The notes under the pieces: model-generated | Databases searched by the model: none | What the model saw: the letters and a program-made list of their open reading frames with translations, nothing else | What the model was told of the DNA's origin: nothing | Shown here: piece by piece, positions 7,470-14,996 of the stretch | Numbering within the stretch: position 1 is the first letter of the stretch | How the letters are laid out: each line of letters opens with the position of its first letter | Origin: Streptomyces fodineus | GTDB taxonomy: Bacteria; Actinomycetota; Actinomycetes; Streptomycetales; Streptomycetaceae | Reading direction: 5' to 3' | DNA: 64,000 nucleotides | Assembly (NCBI RefSeq): GCF_001735805.1 | Contig: NZ_CP017248.1 | Location: forward strand, 4,030,001-4,094,000 | Made by a program: the position numbers and the translations under genes

Positions 7470-9623
7470 ATGGATGTCCTGATCGTGGGCGCGGGCCCCA
7501 CCGGCCTGGCCCTCGGCATCGACCTCGCCCGCCGGGGCGTGGACGCTCTGGTGGTGGAGCGGTCGCGGGCCCTGTTCCCCGGCTCCCGCGGCAAGGGGAT
7601 CCAGCCCCGCACCCTGGAAGTCTTCGACGACCTGGGCGTACTGGAGGCGATCCGGGCGGCGGGCGGTCCCTATCCGGCGCGGATGATCTGGAAGGACGGC
7701 GAGCGGGTCGGCGAAGAGCCGATGTTCGAGAAGGTCGAGGCGGACGAGGGCACGCCGTTCACCGAGCCGTGGATGGTCGCGCAGTGGCGCACGCAGGAGG
7801 TGCTGTACGCGCGGCTGGTGGAGTCGGGCGGCACGGTTGCCTTCGGGCGCGGGGTGACCGGCCTGGGACAGGACGCCCAGGGCGTGACCGTGCGGTTCGC
7901 CGACGGTACGACCGCCCGCGCGGGGTACGTCGTGGCGGCGGACGGCGGACACTCGGTGGTCCGGCGCGCGGTCGGCGTCGGCATGACCGGCGAGACGGTC
8001 GACCCCGCGCCGTTCCTGGTTGCGGACGTAGGGCTGACCGGCCTGGACCGCGGCCACTGGCACACGTTCCCGGGAGCCGACCGCACCGGCGTCGCCCTGT
8101 GCCCGCTCGCCGGCACGGACGACTTCCAGTTGCAGGCCCGCCTCGCGGAGGGCGCCGAACCCGACCTGTCCCTGGACGGCATCCGCATGCTGGTGGCCGC
8201 GTACACGCACCTGGGCGCCGAGGACGTCACGGAGCTGCGCTGGGCCTCCGGCTTCCGGTCGCGCACGGGCCTCGCGGACCGCTTCCGGGCCGGGCGGGTC
8301 CTGCTCGCGGGCGACGCGGCCCATGTCCACTCCCCGGCCGGCGGCCAGGGCCTGAACACCAGCGTCCAGGACGCCTACAACCTGGGCTGGAAGCTGGGCG
8401 CGGTGCTGCGGGGCGGGGCGCCGGAGGCGTTGCTGGACACCTACGAGGAGGAACGCCGGGCGAACGCGGCGGCCATGCTGAACCTCTCGACGGGCGTGCA
8501 CCGGGGTGAGGTACGGCGCGGCAAGGCGACCGTGCAACTGGGGCTGGACTACCGGGAGTCGTCGCTGAGCGTGGAGACCCGGGCCGACCCGCCGGGGGTC
8601 CGGGCGGGCGACCGCGCCCCGGACGGCAGGGTGAACGGCGTCCGCCTCTTCGACGCGTTCCGGGGCCCGCACTGGACGCTGCTGGGCGCAAAGACCTCCG
8701 TCGCCGGCGTGCGAGCACTCCCGGCGGCACCGGAGTCCTACGGCCCGGGCGTCTTCCTGATCCGACCGGACGGCTATGTGGGCTGGGCGGGCGACTCCCC
8801 GGACGGGGTGGCGGCCTACCTGGCCGAGGCCGGCGTCCGACCTGCCCTAGGCGCTGGCCAGCGTCAGCTTCACGGCGAACCCCAGGAACAAGGCCCCGGC
8901 CGCCGAAGTGGCCGTGGCCGACAGCCGCTTACGGCGCCGGAAGGCGGCGGCGAGACGCGTGCCGCCGAATATCAGCGCGCTGAGGTAGAGGAAGCTGGCC
9001 ACCTGGGCGAGAGCGCCGAGGACGACGAAGGACAGGGCCGGGTAGGCGTAGTCCGGGTCGACGAACTGCACGAAGAAGGCGACGAAGAACAGGATCGCCT
9101 TGGGGTTGAAGAGACTCACGACGAAGGCGCGCCGGAAGGGCCGCTCGTCGGTGCCGGTGGCGGGCGCGGAGTCCGCCACGGCCTTCTCCCGCCGTGTCCG
9201 CCACATCTGCCAGGCCGACCGCAGCATGCCCATCGCGAGCCAGGTCAGATACCCGGCACCGGCGTACTTCACGATCCCGAACAACACCGCGTTGGCCTTG
9301 AGCAACGAGGCGACCCCGGCGGCGGACAGCGTCATCAGCACGGTGTCCCCGCACCACACCCCGGCGGCAGCGGTGTAACCGGCCCGCACGCCACGCCGGG
9401 CGGCGACCGAGAGGACGTACAGGGAGTTGGGCCCGGGCAGGAGCACGATCAGGATCAGGCCCGCGAGATAGGTGGGGAGGTCGATGACGCCGAACATGCA
9501 AAGGAGTGTCGCACGGGGGTACGACACTCCGGTTCGGGCGGCGGTCAGTCGCCGCCGTCGAGGAGGGTGTCCACGCAGAGGTCGAGGGTGACGCCGACGG
9601 ATTCGGGGACGGGGACGGACTGA
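7470..9623 (+). CDS. FAD-dependent aromatic monooxygenase; normal stop lost, frame runs antisense into the exporter gene
   Basis: Class A flavin monooxygenase (PF01494, PgaE/RdmE/Rox-like) that would hydroxylate an aromatic compound with NADPH and oxygen. Visible: DVLIVGAGPTGLALGIDL at the start (Rossmann GxGxxG), VVAADGGHSVVRRAVG (DG motif, about residues 151-166), GDAAHVHSPAGGQGLNTSVQ (GD motif, about 281-300), and a thioredoxin-like C-terminal end finishing near ...GWAGDSPDGVAAYLAEAG at about 8838. Homologues normally stop there, but this frame continues to a TGA at 9621-9623, adding about 255 residues that are simply the antisense of the LysE gene. The conserved enzyme is therefore 7470 to about 8846. 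Start ATG has AAGGAG; regulated by the divergent TetR. Confidence 0.8.
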   Translation: MDVLIVGAGPTGLALGIDLARRGVDALVVERSRALFPGSRGKGIQPRTLEVFDDLGVLEAIRAAGGPYPARMIWKDGERVGEEPMFEKVEADEGTPFTEPWMVAQWRTQEVLYARLVESGGTVAFGRGVTGLGQDAQGVTVRFADGTTARAGYVVAADGGHSVVRRAVGVGMTGETVDPAPFLVADVGLTGLDRGHWHTFPGADRTGVALCPLAGTDDFQLQARLAEGAEPDLSLDGIRMLVAAYTHLGAEDVTELRWASGFRSRTGLADRFRAGRVLLAGDAAHVHSPAGGQGLNTSVQDAYNLGWKLGAVLRGGAPEALLDTYEEERRANAAAMLNLSTGVHRGEVRRGKATVQLGLDYRESSLSVETRADPPGVRAGDRAPDGRVNGVRLFDAFRGPHWTLLGAKTSVAGVRALPAAPESYGPGVFLIRPDGYVGWAGDSPDGVAAYLAEAGVRPALGAGQRQLHGEPQEQGPGRRSGRGRQPLTAPEGGGETRAAEYQRAEVEEAGHLGESAEDDEGQGRVGVVRVDELHEEGDEEQDRLGVEETHDEGAPEGPLVGAGGGRGVRHGLLPPCPPHLPGRPQHAHREPGQIPGTGVLHDPEQHRVGLEQRGDPGGGQRHQHGVPAPHPGGSGVTGPHATPGGDREDVQGVGPGQEHDQDQAREIGGEVDDAEHAKECRTGVRHSGSGGGQSPPSRRVSTQRSRVTPTDSGTGTD
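8847..9497 (-). CDS. LysE/LeuE family amino acid exporter
   Basis: 216-residue membrane protein of the LysE superfamily, closest to the leucine exporter LeuE subgroup. The N-terminus has YLAGLILIVLLPGPNSLYVL with the conserved P-G-P-N, a second GYTAAAGVWCGDTVLM helix and FVVSLFNPKAILFFVAFF, the N-P-K motif at about residues 129-131; about six helices. Probable function: efflux of leucine or related amino acids driven by proton exchange. The ATG at 9497 has no good ribosome site; a 28-bp inverted repeat lies six bases upstream. The whole gene is overlapped antisense by the run-on monooxygenase frame. It follows a decayed Uma2 gene on the same strand. Confidence 0.88.
   Translation of the reverse strand: MFGVIDLPTYLAGLILIVLLPGPNSLYVLSVAARRGVRAGYTAAAGVWCGDTVLMTLSAAGVASLLKANAVLFGIVKYAGAGYLTWLAMGMLRSAWQMWRTRREKAVADSAPATGTDERPFRRAFVVSLFNPKAILFFVAFFVQFVDPDYAYPALSFVVLGALAQVASFLYLSALIFGGTRLAAAFRRRKRLSATATSAAGALFLGFAVKLTLASA
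9503..9530 (-). promoter_or_regulatory. 9-bp-arm inverted repeat just upstream of the exporter
   Basis: GGAGTGTCG and CGACACTCC form perfect 9-bp arms around a 10-nt loop, six bases before the exporter ATG and 14 bases after the Uma2 stop. It could be a terminator of the upstream gene, an mRNA hairpin that hides the exporter start, or an operator. No T-run follows on the minus strand, which argues against a simple terminator. Confidence 0.45.
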
Positions 9624-9959
9624 CCTCGCTTGTAGCGGACGGGATCCGGGTACTTGCCGTCGGCCGGATCCGTGTAGAGGAGGACCTCGTCGTGCTTGCG
9701 GTCGGCCACGATGTAGACCGGGATGTCGGCCTGGGCATAGCACTCGACCTTGGGGCCCAAGTCGTCCGACCAGTTCGTCGACGTCACTTCCACGACCAGG
9801 CGGAAGACGTTCGGTGCGTAGTAGTTCTTCGTGACATGGGCGTCGCGGAAGTCCTGGTCGACGACCGAGAAGTCAGGGATCGCAAAGTCCTCGGGCAGAG
9901 GGACGGGCAAGCTGGTCGGCAGCCTCGCCCAGGGTCAGCTCCTGCTGCAGTACGGCCAT
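9545..9959 (-). pseudogene. Uma2 family nuclease-like gene, N-terminal part deleted and frameshifted
   Basis: The 121-residue open frame (stop 9545, nominal TTG start near 9910) is the C-terminal two thirds of a Uma2/DUF820 protein (PD-(D/E)XK-like fold): IPDFSVVDQD, then FRLVVEVTSTNWSDDLGPKVECY with the E-V-T-S and K residues, and IPVYIVADRKHDEV. The best start in the region is an ATG at 9959 behind a near-perfect AAGGAGGA. It encodes MAVLQQELTLGEAADQLA, which looks like the family's N-terminus, but in a different frame from the rest. The middle of the N-terminal domain (about 50-70 codons, including the usual HG/E block) is missing. The simplest reading is an internal deletion with frameshift, leaving a pseudogene. 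Confidence 0.7.
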
Positions 9960-10050
9960 GGCGTCCTCCTTTTCGGGGCCCACTCTGCAACGAGAGTAAC
10001 CGGGGAAGCGGACTCGGCTCGGGATCACCCATACGGAGCAACCGCCCAGC

Positions 10051-11631
10051 TCAGAACACCTCCGACGGCTCGTACGCCCCCCAAACCCCGCGGAGCGCTC
10101 CGCACACCTCCCCCACCGTCGCCCGCCCCCGCAGCGCCTCCTTCATCGGATACAGCACGTTGTCCTCCCCCTCGGCCGCCTTCCGCAACGCGTCCAGGGC
10201 CGTGTCCACCGCCCGCTGGTCCCGCTCGGCCCGGAGCTTCTCCAGGCGTTCCGCCTGCCGGGCCTCGATGGCAGGATCGACGCGCAGCGGCTCGTACGGC
10301 TCCTCCTCGTCCAGCCGGAAGCGGTTCACGCCGACGACCACCCTCTCCCCGGAGTCGGTCTCCTGGGCGATCCGGTAGGCGTTCTTCTCGATCTCGGCCT
10401 TCTGGAAGCCCCGCTCGATCGCCGCGACCGCCCCGCCCAGGTCCTCGACCCGCCGCATCAGATCGACGGCCGCCTCCTCCACGTCGTCCGTCATCCGCTC
10501 CACCGCGTAGGAGCCCGCGAACGGATCCACGGTCGCCGTCACGTCCGTCTCGTGGGCCAGCACCTGCTGGGTGCGCAGGGCCAGCCGGGCGGACTTGTCG
10601 GTCGGCAGCGCGATGGCTTCGTCGAAGGAGTTGGTGTGCAGGGACTGGGTGCCGCCGAGGACCGCGGCCAGGGCCTGGACGGCGACCCGGACCAGGTTCA
10701 CCTCCGGCTGCTGGGCCGTCAGCTGCACCCCGGCCGTCTGCGTGTGGAAGCGCAGCATCCAGGACTTCGGGTTCCGCGCCCCGAACTCCTCCCGCATCAC
10801 CCGCGCCCAGATCCGGCGCGCCGCGCGGAACTTGGCGACCTCCTCCAGCAGCGTCGTACGGGCCACGAAGAAGAAGGACAGCCGCGGGGCGAAGTCGTCG
10901 ACGTCCATGCCCGCCGCCACCGCCGTACGGACGTACTCGATACCGTCCGCCAGGGTGAACGCGATCTCCTGCACGGGTGAGGCGCCCGCCTCGGCCATGT
11001 GGTAGCCGGAGATCGAAATGGTGTTCCACTTCGGGATCTCGGCGGTGCAGTACCTGAAGATGTCCGCCGTCAGGCGCAGGGAGGGTTTCGGCGGGAAGAT
11101 GTACGTCCCGCGCGCGATGTACTCCTTCAGCACGTCGTTCTGGATCGTGCCGGTCAGCCGGTCGGCCCGTGCCCCCTGTTCCTCCGCCACCAGCTGGTAG
11201 AGGAGCAGCAGCAGGGCGGCGGGCGCGTTGATCGTCATCGACGTGGAGACCTGGTCCAGCGGGATACCGTCGAAGAGCACCCGCATGTCGTCGAGGGAGT
11301 CGATCGCCACGCCGACCTTGCCGACCTCGCCGTGGGCGAGGGGCGCGTCGGAGTCGTGGCCCATCTGGGTGGGCAGGTCGAAGGCGACCGACAGGCCCGT
11401 GGTGCCGTGGGCGATCAGCCGGCGGTAGCGGGCGTTCGATTCGGCCGCCGTACCGAAGCCGGCGTACTGGCGCATGGTCCAGGGCCGGCCGGTGTACATC
11501 GTCGGGTACACCCCACGGGTGAACGGGTACGACCCCGGTTCGCCCAGTTTTCCGGCCGGGTCCCAGCCCTGCAGCGCCTGCGGTCCATAGACCGGCTCGA
11601 TCGGCAGCCCCGACTCCGACTCACGTGCCAT
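10051..11631 (-). CDS. Acyl-CoA mutase large subunit, methylmalonyl-CoA mutase type, catalytic domain only
   Basis: 526-residue TIM-barrel domain of the adenosylcobalamin-dependent acyl-CoA mutases (PF01642). It has YPFTRGVYPTMYTGRPWTMR, SMTINAPA, FHTQTAGVQLTAQQP and QSLHTNSFDEA. There is no DxHxxG cobalamin-binding domain, so it needs a separate small B12 subunit, as isobutyryl-CoA mutase does with IcmB. Two substrate-pocket positions are informative: Tyr in MRQYAGFG and Arg in KEYIARGTY correspond to Tyr89 and Arg207 of P. shermanii methylmalonyl-CoA mutase, where IcmA has Phe and Gln. That favours a carboxylated substrate such as methylmalonyl-CoA. The ATG at 11631 has GGAGG; divergent from the L,D-transpeptidase. 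No B12 subunit or GTPase chaperone lies nearby. Confidence 0.85.
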   Translation of the reverse strand: MARESESGLPIEPVYGPQALQGWDPAGKLGEPGSYPFTRGVYPTMYTGRPWTMRQYAGFGTAAESNARYRRLIAHGTTGLSVAFDLPTQMGHDSDAPLAHGEVGKVGVAIDSLDDMRVLFDGIPLDQVSTSMTINAPAALLLLLYQLVAEEQGARADRLTGTIQNDVLKEYIARGTYIFPPKPSLRLTADIFRYCTAEIPKWNTISISGYHMAEAGASPVQEIAFTLADGIEYVRTAVAAGMDVDDFAPRLSFFFVARTTLLEEVAKFRAARRIWARVMREEFGARNPKSWMLRFHTQTAGVQLTAQQPEVNLVRVAVQALAAVLGGTQSLHTNSFDEAIALPTDKSARLALRTQQVLAHETDVTATVDPFAGSYAVERMTDDVEEAAVDLMRRVEDLGGAVAAIERGFQKAEIEKNAYRIAQETDSGERVVVGVNRFRLDEEEPYEPLRVDPAIEARQAERLEKLRAERDQRAVDTALDALRKAAEGEDNVLYPMKEALRGRATVGEVCGALRGVWGAYEPSEVF

Positions 11632-11711
11632 GGATGCCTCCGGAGTACGTCCTGTCACCCCTCACCATGCCCCGTCGTTCGGCGGCGGTCACGCGGGGAA
11701 ACATCACCGGC

Positions 11712-12575
11712 ATGAGGATCTCCGGAAGACCCACCGCCGTACTCGCCTCTGCCGCCTCCCTCGCCGCCCTCGCCGCCCTCTGCGGCTGCACCGTGCAGCC
11801 CACGGGCGCCGACGGCAAGGCCCGGGCACCGGTGCACTTCCAGACCCCGGGACAGAGCCCGGGAAGGCCCCTGGGAGGCGCCCCGGGAAGCCGCCCGGCG
11901 AATCCCACCCGATCGGCCCAGCCGGCACCGGCCGCGCCCGCTCCCCGCGTTCTGTGGTCGCGCGGCGACAGCGGGCCGGGGGTGCGGGGGCTGCAGTCCC
12001 GGCTGCGCCAGGTGGCCTGGCTGTTCGACGGGCCGACGGGGTCGTACGACGATCTGACCGAGCGGGCCGTCCGCGGCTTCCAGGGCAAGCGCGGACTGCC
12101 GCAGACGGGGCGGACCGACACCGTCACCTGGCAGCGGCTGGTGGCGATGACCCATAGGCCCGGCACCTGGGAGCTGTATCTGATGGGCGGTCAGCCGGTC
12201 GGCGCGCCCGACCCGCGCTGTCTGACGGGGCGTGTCCTGTGCATCGACAAGACGACGCGGACGCTGCGCTGGATGGTCGGCGGGCAGACGCTGGCGACGG
12301 CGTCGGTGCGGTTCGGGGCGCTGTACACGCCGACCCGGGAGGGTGTGTTCCACATCTACCGGAAGGCGCGGACCTGGGTGTCCACGCTCTACCACTCGCC
12401 GATGCCGTACGCGATGTTCTTCAGCGGCGGCCAGGCGGTGCACTACTCGTACGACTTCGCGGCGCGCGGATACGCGGGGGCTTCGCACGGGTGCGTGAAC
12501 GTCCGGGACGAGACGGCGATCGCCCAGCTGTTCGCTCAGGTGCGGGTGGGCGACAAAGTCGTCGTCCACTGGTGA
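11712..12575 (+). CDS. L,D-transpeptidase (YkuD) lipoprotein with peptidoglycan-binding domain
   Basis: Exported enzyme of 287 residues that would form 3-3 cross-links in peptidoglycan or attach proteins to it. Order: a signal peptide ending in a lipobox-like LCGC (about residues 23-26), a Pro/Gly linker, a PG_binding_1 domain (SRGDSGPGVRGLQSRLRQV ... RGFQGKRGLPQTGRTD), then the YkuD domain with the catalytic signature SHGCVNVRDE near the C-terminus and the preceding His in VHYSYDF. The ATG at 11712 is preferred because it begins the signal peptide directly; longer starts at 11625 or 11667 would put charged residues in front of it. It is divergent from the mutase gene. Confidence 0.87.
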   Translation: MRISGRPTAVLASAASLAALAALCGCTVQPTGADGKARAPVHFQTPGQSPGRPLGGAPGSRPANPTRSAQPAPAAPAPRVLWSRGDSGPGVRGLQSRLRQVAWLFDGPTGSYDDLTERAVRGFQGKRGLPQTGRTDTVTWQRLVAMTHRPGTWELYLMGGQPVGAPDPRCLTGRVLCIDKTTRTLRWMVGGQTLATASVRFGALYTPTREGVFHIYRKARTWVSTLYHSPMPYAMFFSGGQAVHYSYDFAARGYAGASHGCVNVRDETAIAQLFAQVRVGDKVVVHW

Positions 12576-12799
12576 CGGAGAGGGATGCGGGGCGCGGGCG
12601 GGACCGGGGGAACGTGTCCCGCCCGCGCCAGGTGCACGAGCCGTGGGTACGGGGGGAACCCCGGCTCAGTGCGACGGCCGATGACCAGTCGGCTCACTCA
12701 GTACTGCGTGCGGGGCTTCAAAAACGTCACACCCCGCGCCGAAAATTTTTCGCGGACCACGAAGCAGCAGGTCAGAGGGGGGCGTGAGGGGCGTTCGGT
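12576..12799. other. Convergent intergenic region with an AT-rich palindrome
   Basis: Between the convergent L,D-transpeptidase and anti-sigma genes. A 13-bp palindrome CGAAAATTTTTCG at about 12739-12752 stands out as an AT island in very GC-rich DNA, with GC-rich flanks able to extend the stem. It could serve as a shared terminator. Nothing else recognisable. Confidence 0.35.
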
Positions 12800-14005
12800 T
12801 CAGGGCGCGCTGTGCGCCGGGCTCGGGCTCGGCGTCGGGCCGAGAGCGGTGCCGGACTTCCGGGCGGGGTGGGCCGGAGCGAAGGCGGACGGGACGGACG
12901 CGACACCGCGGCCGTGTCCGCCCTTACCGTCGTCCCCCTTGCCGTCGCCCCCCTTGCCGGAGTGACCGTCGCCGCCGCCCCAGCCCGGGTGGCCGTCGCC
13001 GCCGCCCCAGCCCGGGTGGCCGTCGCCGCCGCCCCAGCCCGGGTGGCCGTCGCCGCCGCCCCGGCCGGGGTGGCCCTCGTCGTCGCCGCCCTGGCCGTTC
13101 CCGTTGCCCTTGCCCTTGTCCTTGCCCTTGCCGCCCTCGCCGTTGTCGCCGCTCCCGGCGCCCTTGCCGCCGTTCGCCGCGCCGTCGGCCGACTGGGCGG
13201 CGGTCAGGAGGACCTTGCAGTACTGGCTCAGCCGGGCGCTGCCGCCCGCCAGGTTCTCCAGCGCGCGCCTGCGGCCCGCGTCCAGTCCCTTGCCGTCCCG
13301 GATGTCCCGGCAGGCCGCGGTCGCGTCCTTCCACCAGGTGCCGGAGGAGTCGCCGGAACCCGGAGCGGTGCTCGCGCCCGGACGGTCGTCCGGTCCGGCG
13401 GCCTGGCCGGAGGCGCCGCCGCGGTTCGCGCCCGGGCTGCCGCTGGGCAGTCCGGGACCCGCGGTGGAGCTCGGGGTGCCCTGCGGCGAGGCCGAGGCGG
13501 ACGGCCCCGCGGAGGACTGGCCGGCGGAGACGGAGGCGGCGGGGCCGGGGCGCTCGGGCCCGAACGGCGTGGGCAGGATCCCGGTTCCGGCGGCCATGGC
13601 GACCCCGCCGAGCGTGCCCACGGCCATCGCGGCGGCGAGCGCCAGGCGCACCGGCCGGGCCCAGCGGGGGCGGCGGACCGGGATTCCGGTACAGGCCGGG
13701 GCACCGATGCGGACCAGGCCCGCGTCGGCGCCGGGCACGGGCCGGCCGGCGGTGCCGGCGGCGCGGCCCACGGCGGCCCGTTCGGCGCCGGCGGCCTCGC
13801 GGGCCTTGCGGAACGCGGCCAAAGCGGCCTGCTCGCCGGGGAGTTCACCGGGGGCGGGGGCCGCCTGGGCGGACAGTGCGCCGAGCGCCCGGGAGAGGCG
13901 TTCGGCCTGGTCACGCGCACAGGCATCGACGGCTTCCAGTGACTCACCGCGCAGTAGACGTTCCGCCGTCTCACGGTTCAGCCACTTGTCCTGCTCGTCG
14001 GCCAT
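12800..14005 (-). CDS. Membrane anti-sigma-like protein with extracellular Cys pair and GHPGW repeats
   Basis: Likely membrane partner of the ECF sigma factor encoded just upstream: the sigma TGA and this ATG overlap as TGATG. Residues 1-110 are cytoplasmic (DKWLNRETAERLLRGE..., many Ala/Glu), then a basic stop-transfer and one helix (VRLALAAAMAVGTLGGVAMAAG). A long Ser/Pro/Gly-rich outer region follows, with a short folded segment holding two cysteines (AACRDIRDG ... LSQYCKVLL). It ends in Gly/Lys/Asp-rich low complexity with four 9-residue GHPGWGGGD repeats. No zinc-binding HxxxCxxC motif. The function as anti-sigma is inferred from position and topology; the paralogous pair at 14997-16517 has the same plan. 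A GTG at 14008 is an alternative start. Confidence 0.7.
   Translation of the reverse strand: MADEQDKWLNRETAERLLRGESLEAVDACARDQAERLSRALGALSAQAAPAPGELPGEQAALAAFRKAREAAGAERAAVGRAAGTAGRPVPGADAGLVRIGAPACTGIPVRRPRWARPVRLALAAAMAVGTLGGVAMAAGTGILPTPFGPERPGPAASVSAGQSSAGPSASASPQGTPSSTAGPGLPSGSPGANRGGASGQAAGPDDRPGASTAPGSGDSSGTWWKDATAACRDIRDGKGLDAGRRRALENLAGGSARLSQYCKVLLTAAQSADGAANGGKGAGSGDNGEGGKGKDKGKGNGNGQGGDDEGHPGRGGGDGHPGWGGGDGHPGWGGGDGHPGWGGGDGHSGKGGDGKGDDGKGGHGRGVASVPSAFAPAHPARKSGTALGPTPSPSPAHSAP
12966..13073. repeat. Four 27-bp tandem repeats encoding a 9-residue motif
   Basis: Unit starts at 12966, 12993, 13020 and 13047; the first three are identical and the fourth differs at a few bases. They encode GHPGWGGGD-type units in the outer tail of the anti-sigma-like protein. 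In-frame length (27 bp) means copy number can change by slippage without breaking the gene. Confidence 0.9.
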
Positions 14006-14667
14006 CACATGTCCTTCTGCGTCCGCGCACGCATATCCGTCACAGTTGCGGACGACACCGCGCGACCGCGCGGTTCTCGCTGGGGTGGGAGCGCGTCGAG
14101 CACGCCCGCCGATTCCGGATCGTCGCCGAGCAGCTCCGCGAGCCGCTTCAGACCGCGGTGCGCCGCGGTGCGTACGGCACCGGCGCGTTTGCCGAGGGTC
14201 TCGGCGGCGCTCTTGGCGTCGAGGCCGACCACGACGCGCAGGACGACCGCCTCGGCCTGGTCCTGCGGGAGCCGGGCGATGAGGGAGAGGGCGCTGCCGG
14301 TGGCCAGGGCCTCGATGGCCTCGCCGGCCGTGTCGGACTCGGCGGCCCGGCCGGTGAGTTCCGTCTCGTCGCCGCCTATGGCGGGGCGGCGGCCGCGCAT
14401 GCGTATGTGGTCCAGGGCCCGGTTGCGGGCGATCCGGGCGGCCCAGCCACGGAACCGGTCGGCGTCTCCGCTGAACCGGTCGAGGTCCCGGGCGATCTGC
14501 AGCCAGGCCTCGGAGGCCACGTCCTCGGCATCCGGATCACCGACCAGCGTGCGTACGTATCCGAGCAGCCGTGGATGCACGGCGCGGTACACCGTACGGA
14601 ACGCGGTCTCGTCTCCGTCCTGTGCCGCACGCACCGCGGTGGTCAGCTCCGCGTCGTCCCCCAGCAC
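14005..14667 (-). CDS. ECF sigma factor (first of two paralogues)
   Basis: 220-residue sigma-70 family protein. Region 2: DPDAEDVASEAWLQIARDL and FRGWAARIARNRALDHIR; region 4: LPQDQAEAVVLRVVVGLDAKSAAETLGKRAGAVRTAAHRG, with its helix-turn-helix. A GTG start at 14667 behind AAGGGAG is preferred over the TTG/ATG codons further upstream. The downstream membrane gene overlaps its stop, as usual for sigma/anti-sigma pairs. Sequence is clearly related to the second sigma (15885-16517), with shared AQDGDETAF, AWL-IARDL and VRTAAHRGLKRLA segments, so the module arose by duplication. Target promoters cannot be predicted here. Confidence 0.88.
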   Translation of the reverse strand: MLGDDAELTTAVRAAQDGDETAFRTVYRAVHPRLLGYVRTLVGDPDAEDVASEAWLQIARDLDRFSGDADRFRGWAARIARNRALDHIRMRGRRPAIGGDETELTGRAAESDTAGEAIEALATGSALSLIARLPQDQAEAVVLRVVVGLDAKSAAETLGKRAGAVRTAAHRGLKRLAELLGDDPESAGVLDALPPQREPRGRAVSSATVTDMRARTQKDM

Positions 14668-14996
14668 CGTACTCCCTTTACGCCTGTTTCCCGGTCGGCG
14701 CGAAAGGCACGTTACGGCGTGAAACCGCTCCTCGTCCATGTCCGTAGAAGATGCAACTAACTCGTGACCGGGTGCGGATGTGCGCAGGGTGAGGGTCGAG
14801 GGGGGTCGGGTGTGACAGAAAACGCACCCATGGCGCTGTAGTAAGTACGGGCCGCGCGCGGCCCGTCCGCGCGACGGCCGGGGCCTCTCCTGTGGGGGGT
14901 GGCGGCCCCGGCCGTTCGCTTTTCCCGGGCATGCCAGGGTGACGAAGGTTACTCCCCCGGCTGTTCCCCCGACTGCTTCCCCGGCCGTTTCTCCGG
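14668..14996. other. 329-bp gap between the two sigma modules, with two strong hairpins
   Basis: Contains the promoter region of the first sigma gene at its left end. Two strong structures lie in the middle: the perfect 20-bp palindrome ACGGGCCGCGCGCGGCCCGT (14847-14866) and a 12-bp stem (14874-14915). The second is followed on the + strand by TCGCTTTTCCC. No credible open frame was found. Confidence 0.6.
14847..14915. terminator. Tandem GC hairpins, probable terminator of the downstream sigma module
   Basis: ACGGCCGGGGCC (14874-14885) pairs perfectly with GGCCCCGGCCGT (14904-14915), and next to it is a 20-bp perfect palindrome (14847-14866). They lie 80 bp beyond the stop of the second anti-sigma gene, so on the minus strand they would end that transcript. 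The T-rich tract, however, lies on the + side, which could also mark the end of a short + strand RNA. Confidence 0.5.

Noticed and set aside
12966..13073. CRISPR-like repeat array
   Set aside because: Tandem 27-bp units without spacers, inside a coding frame.
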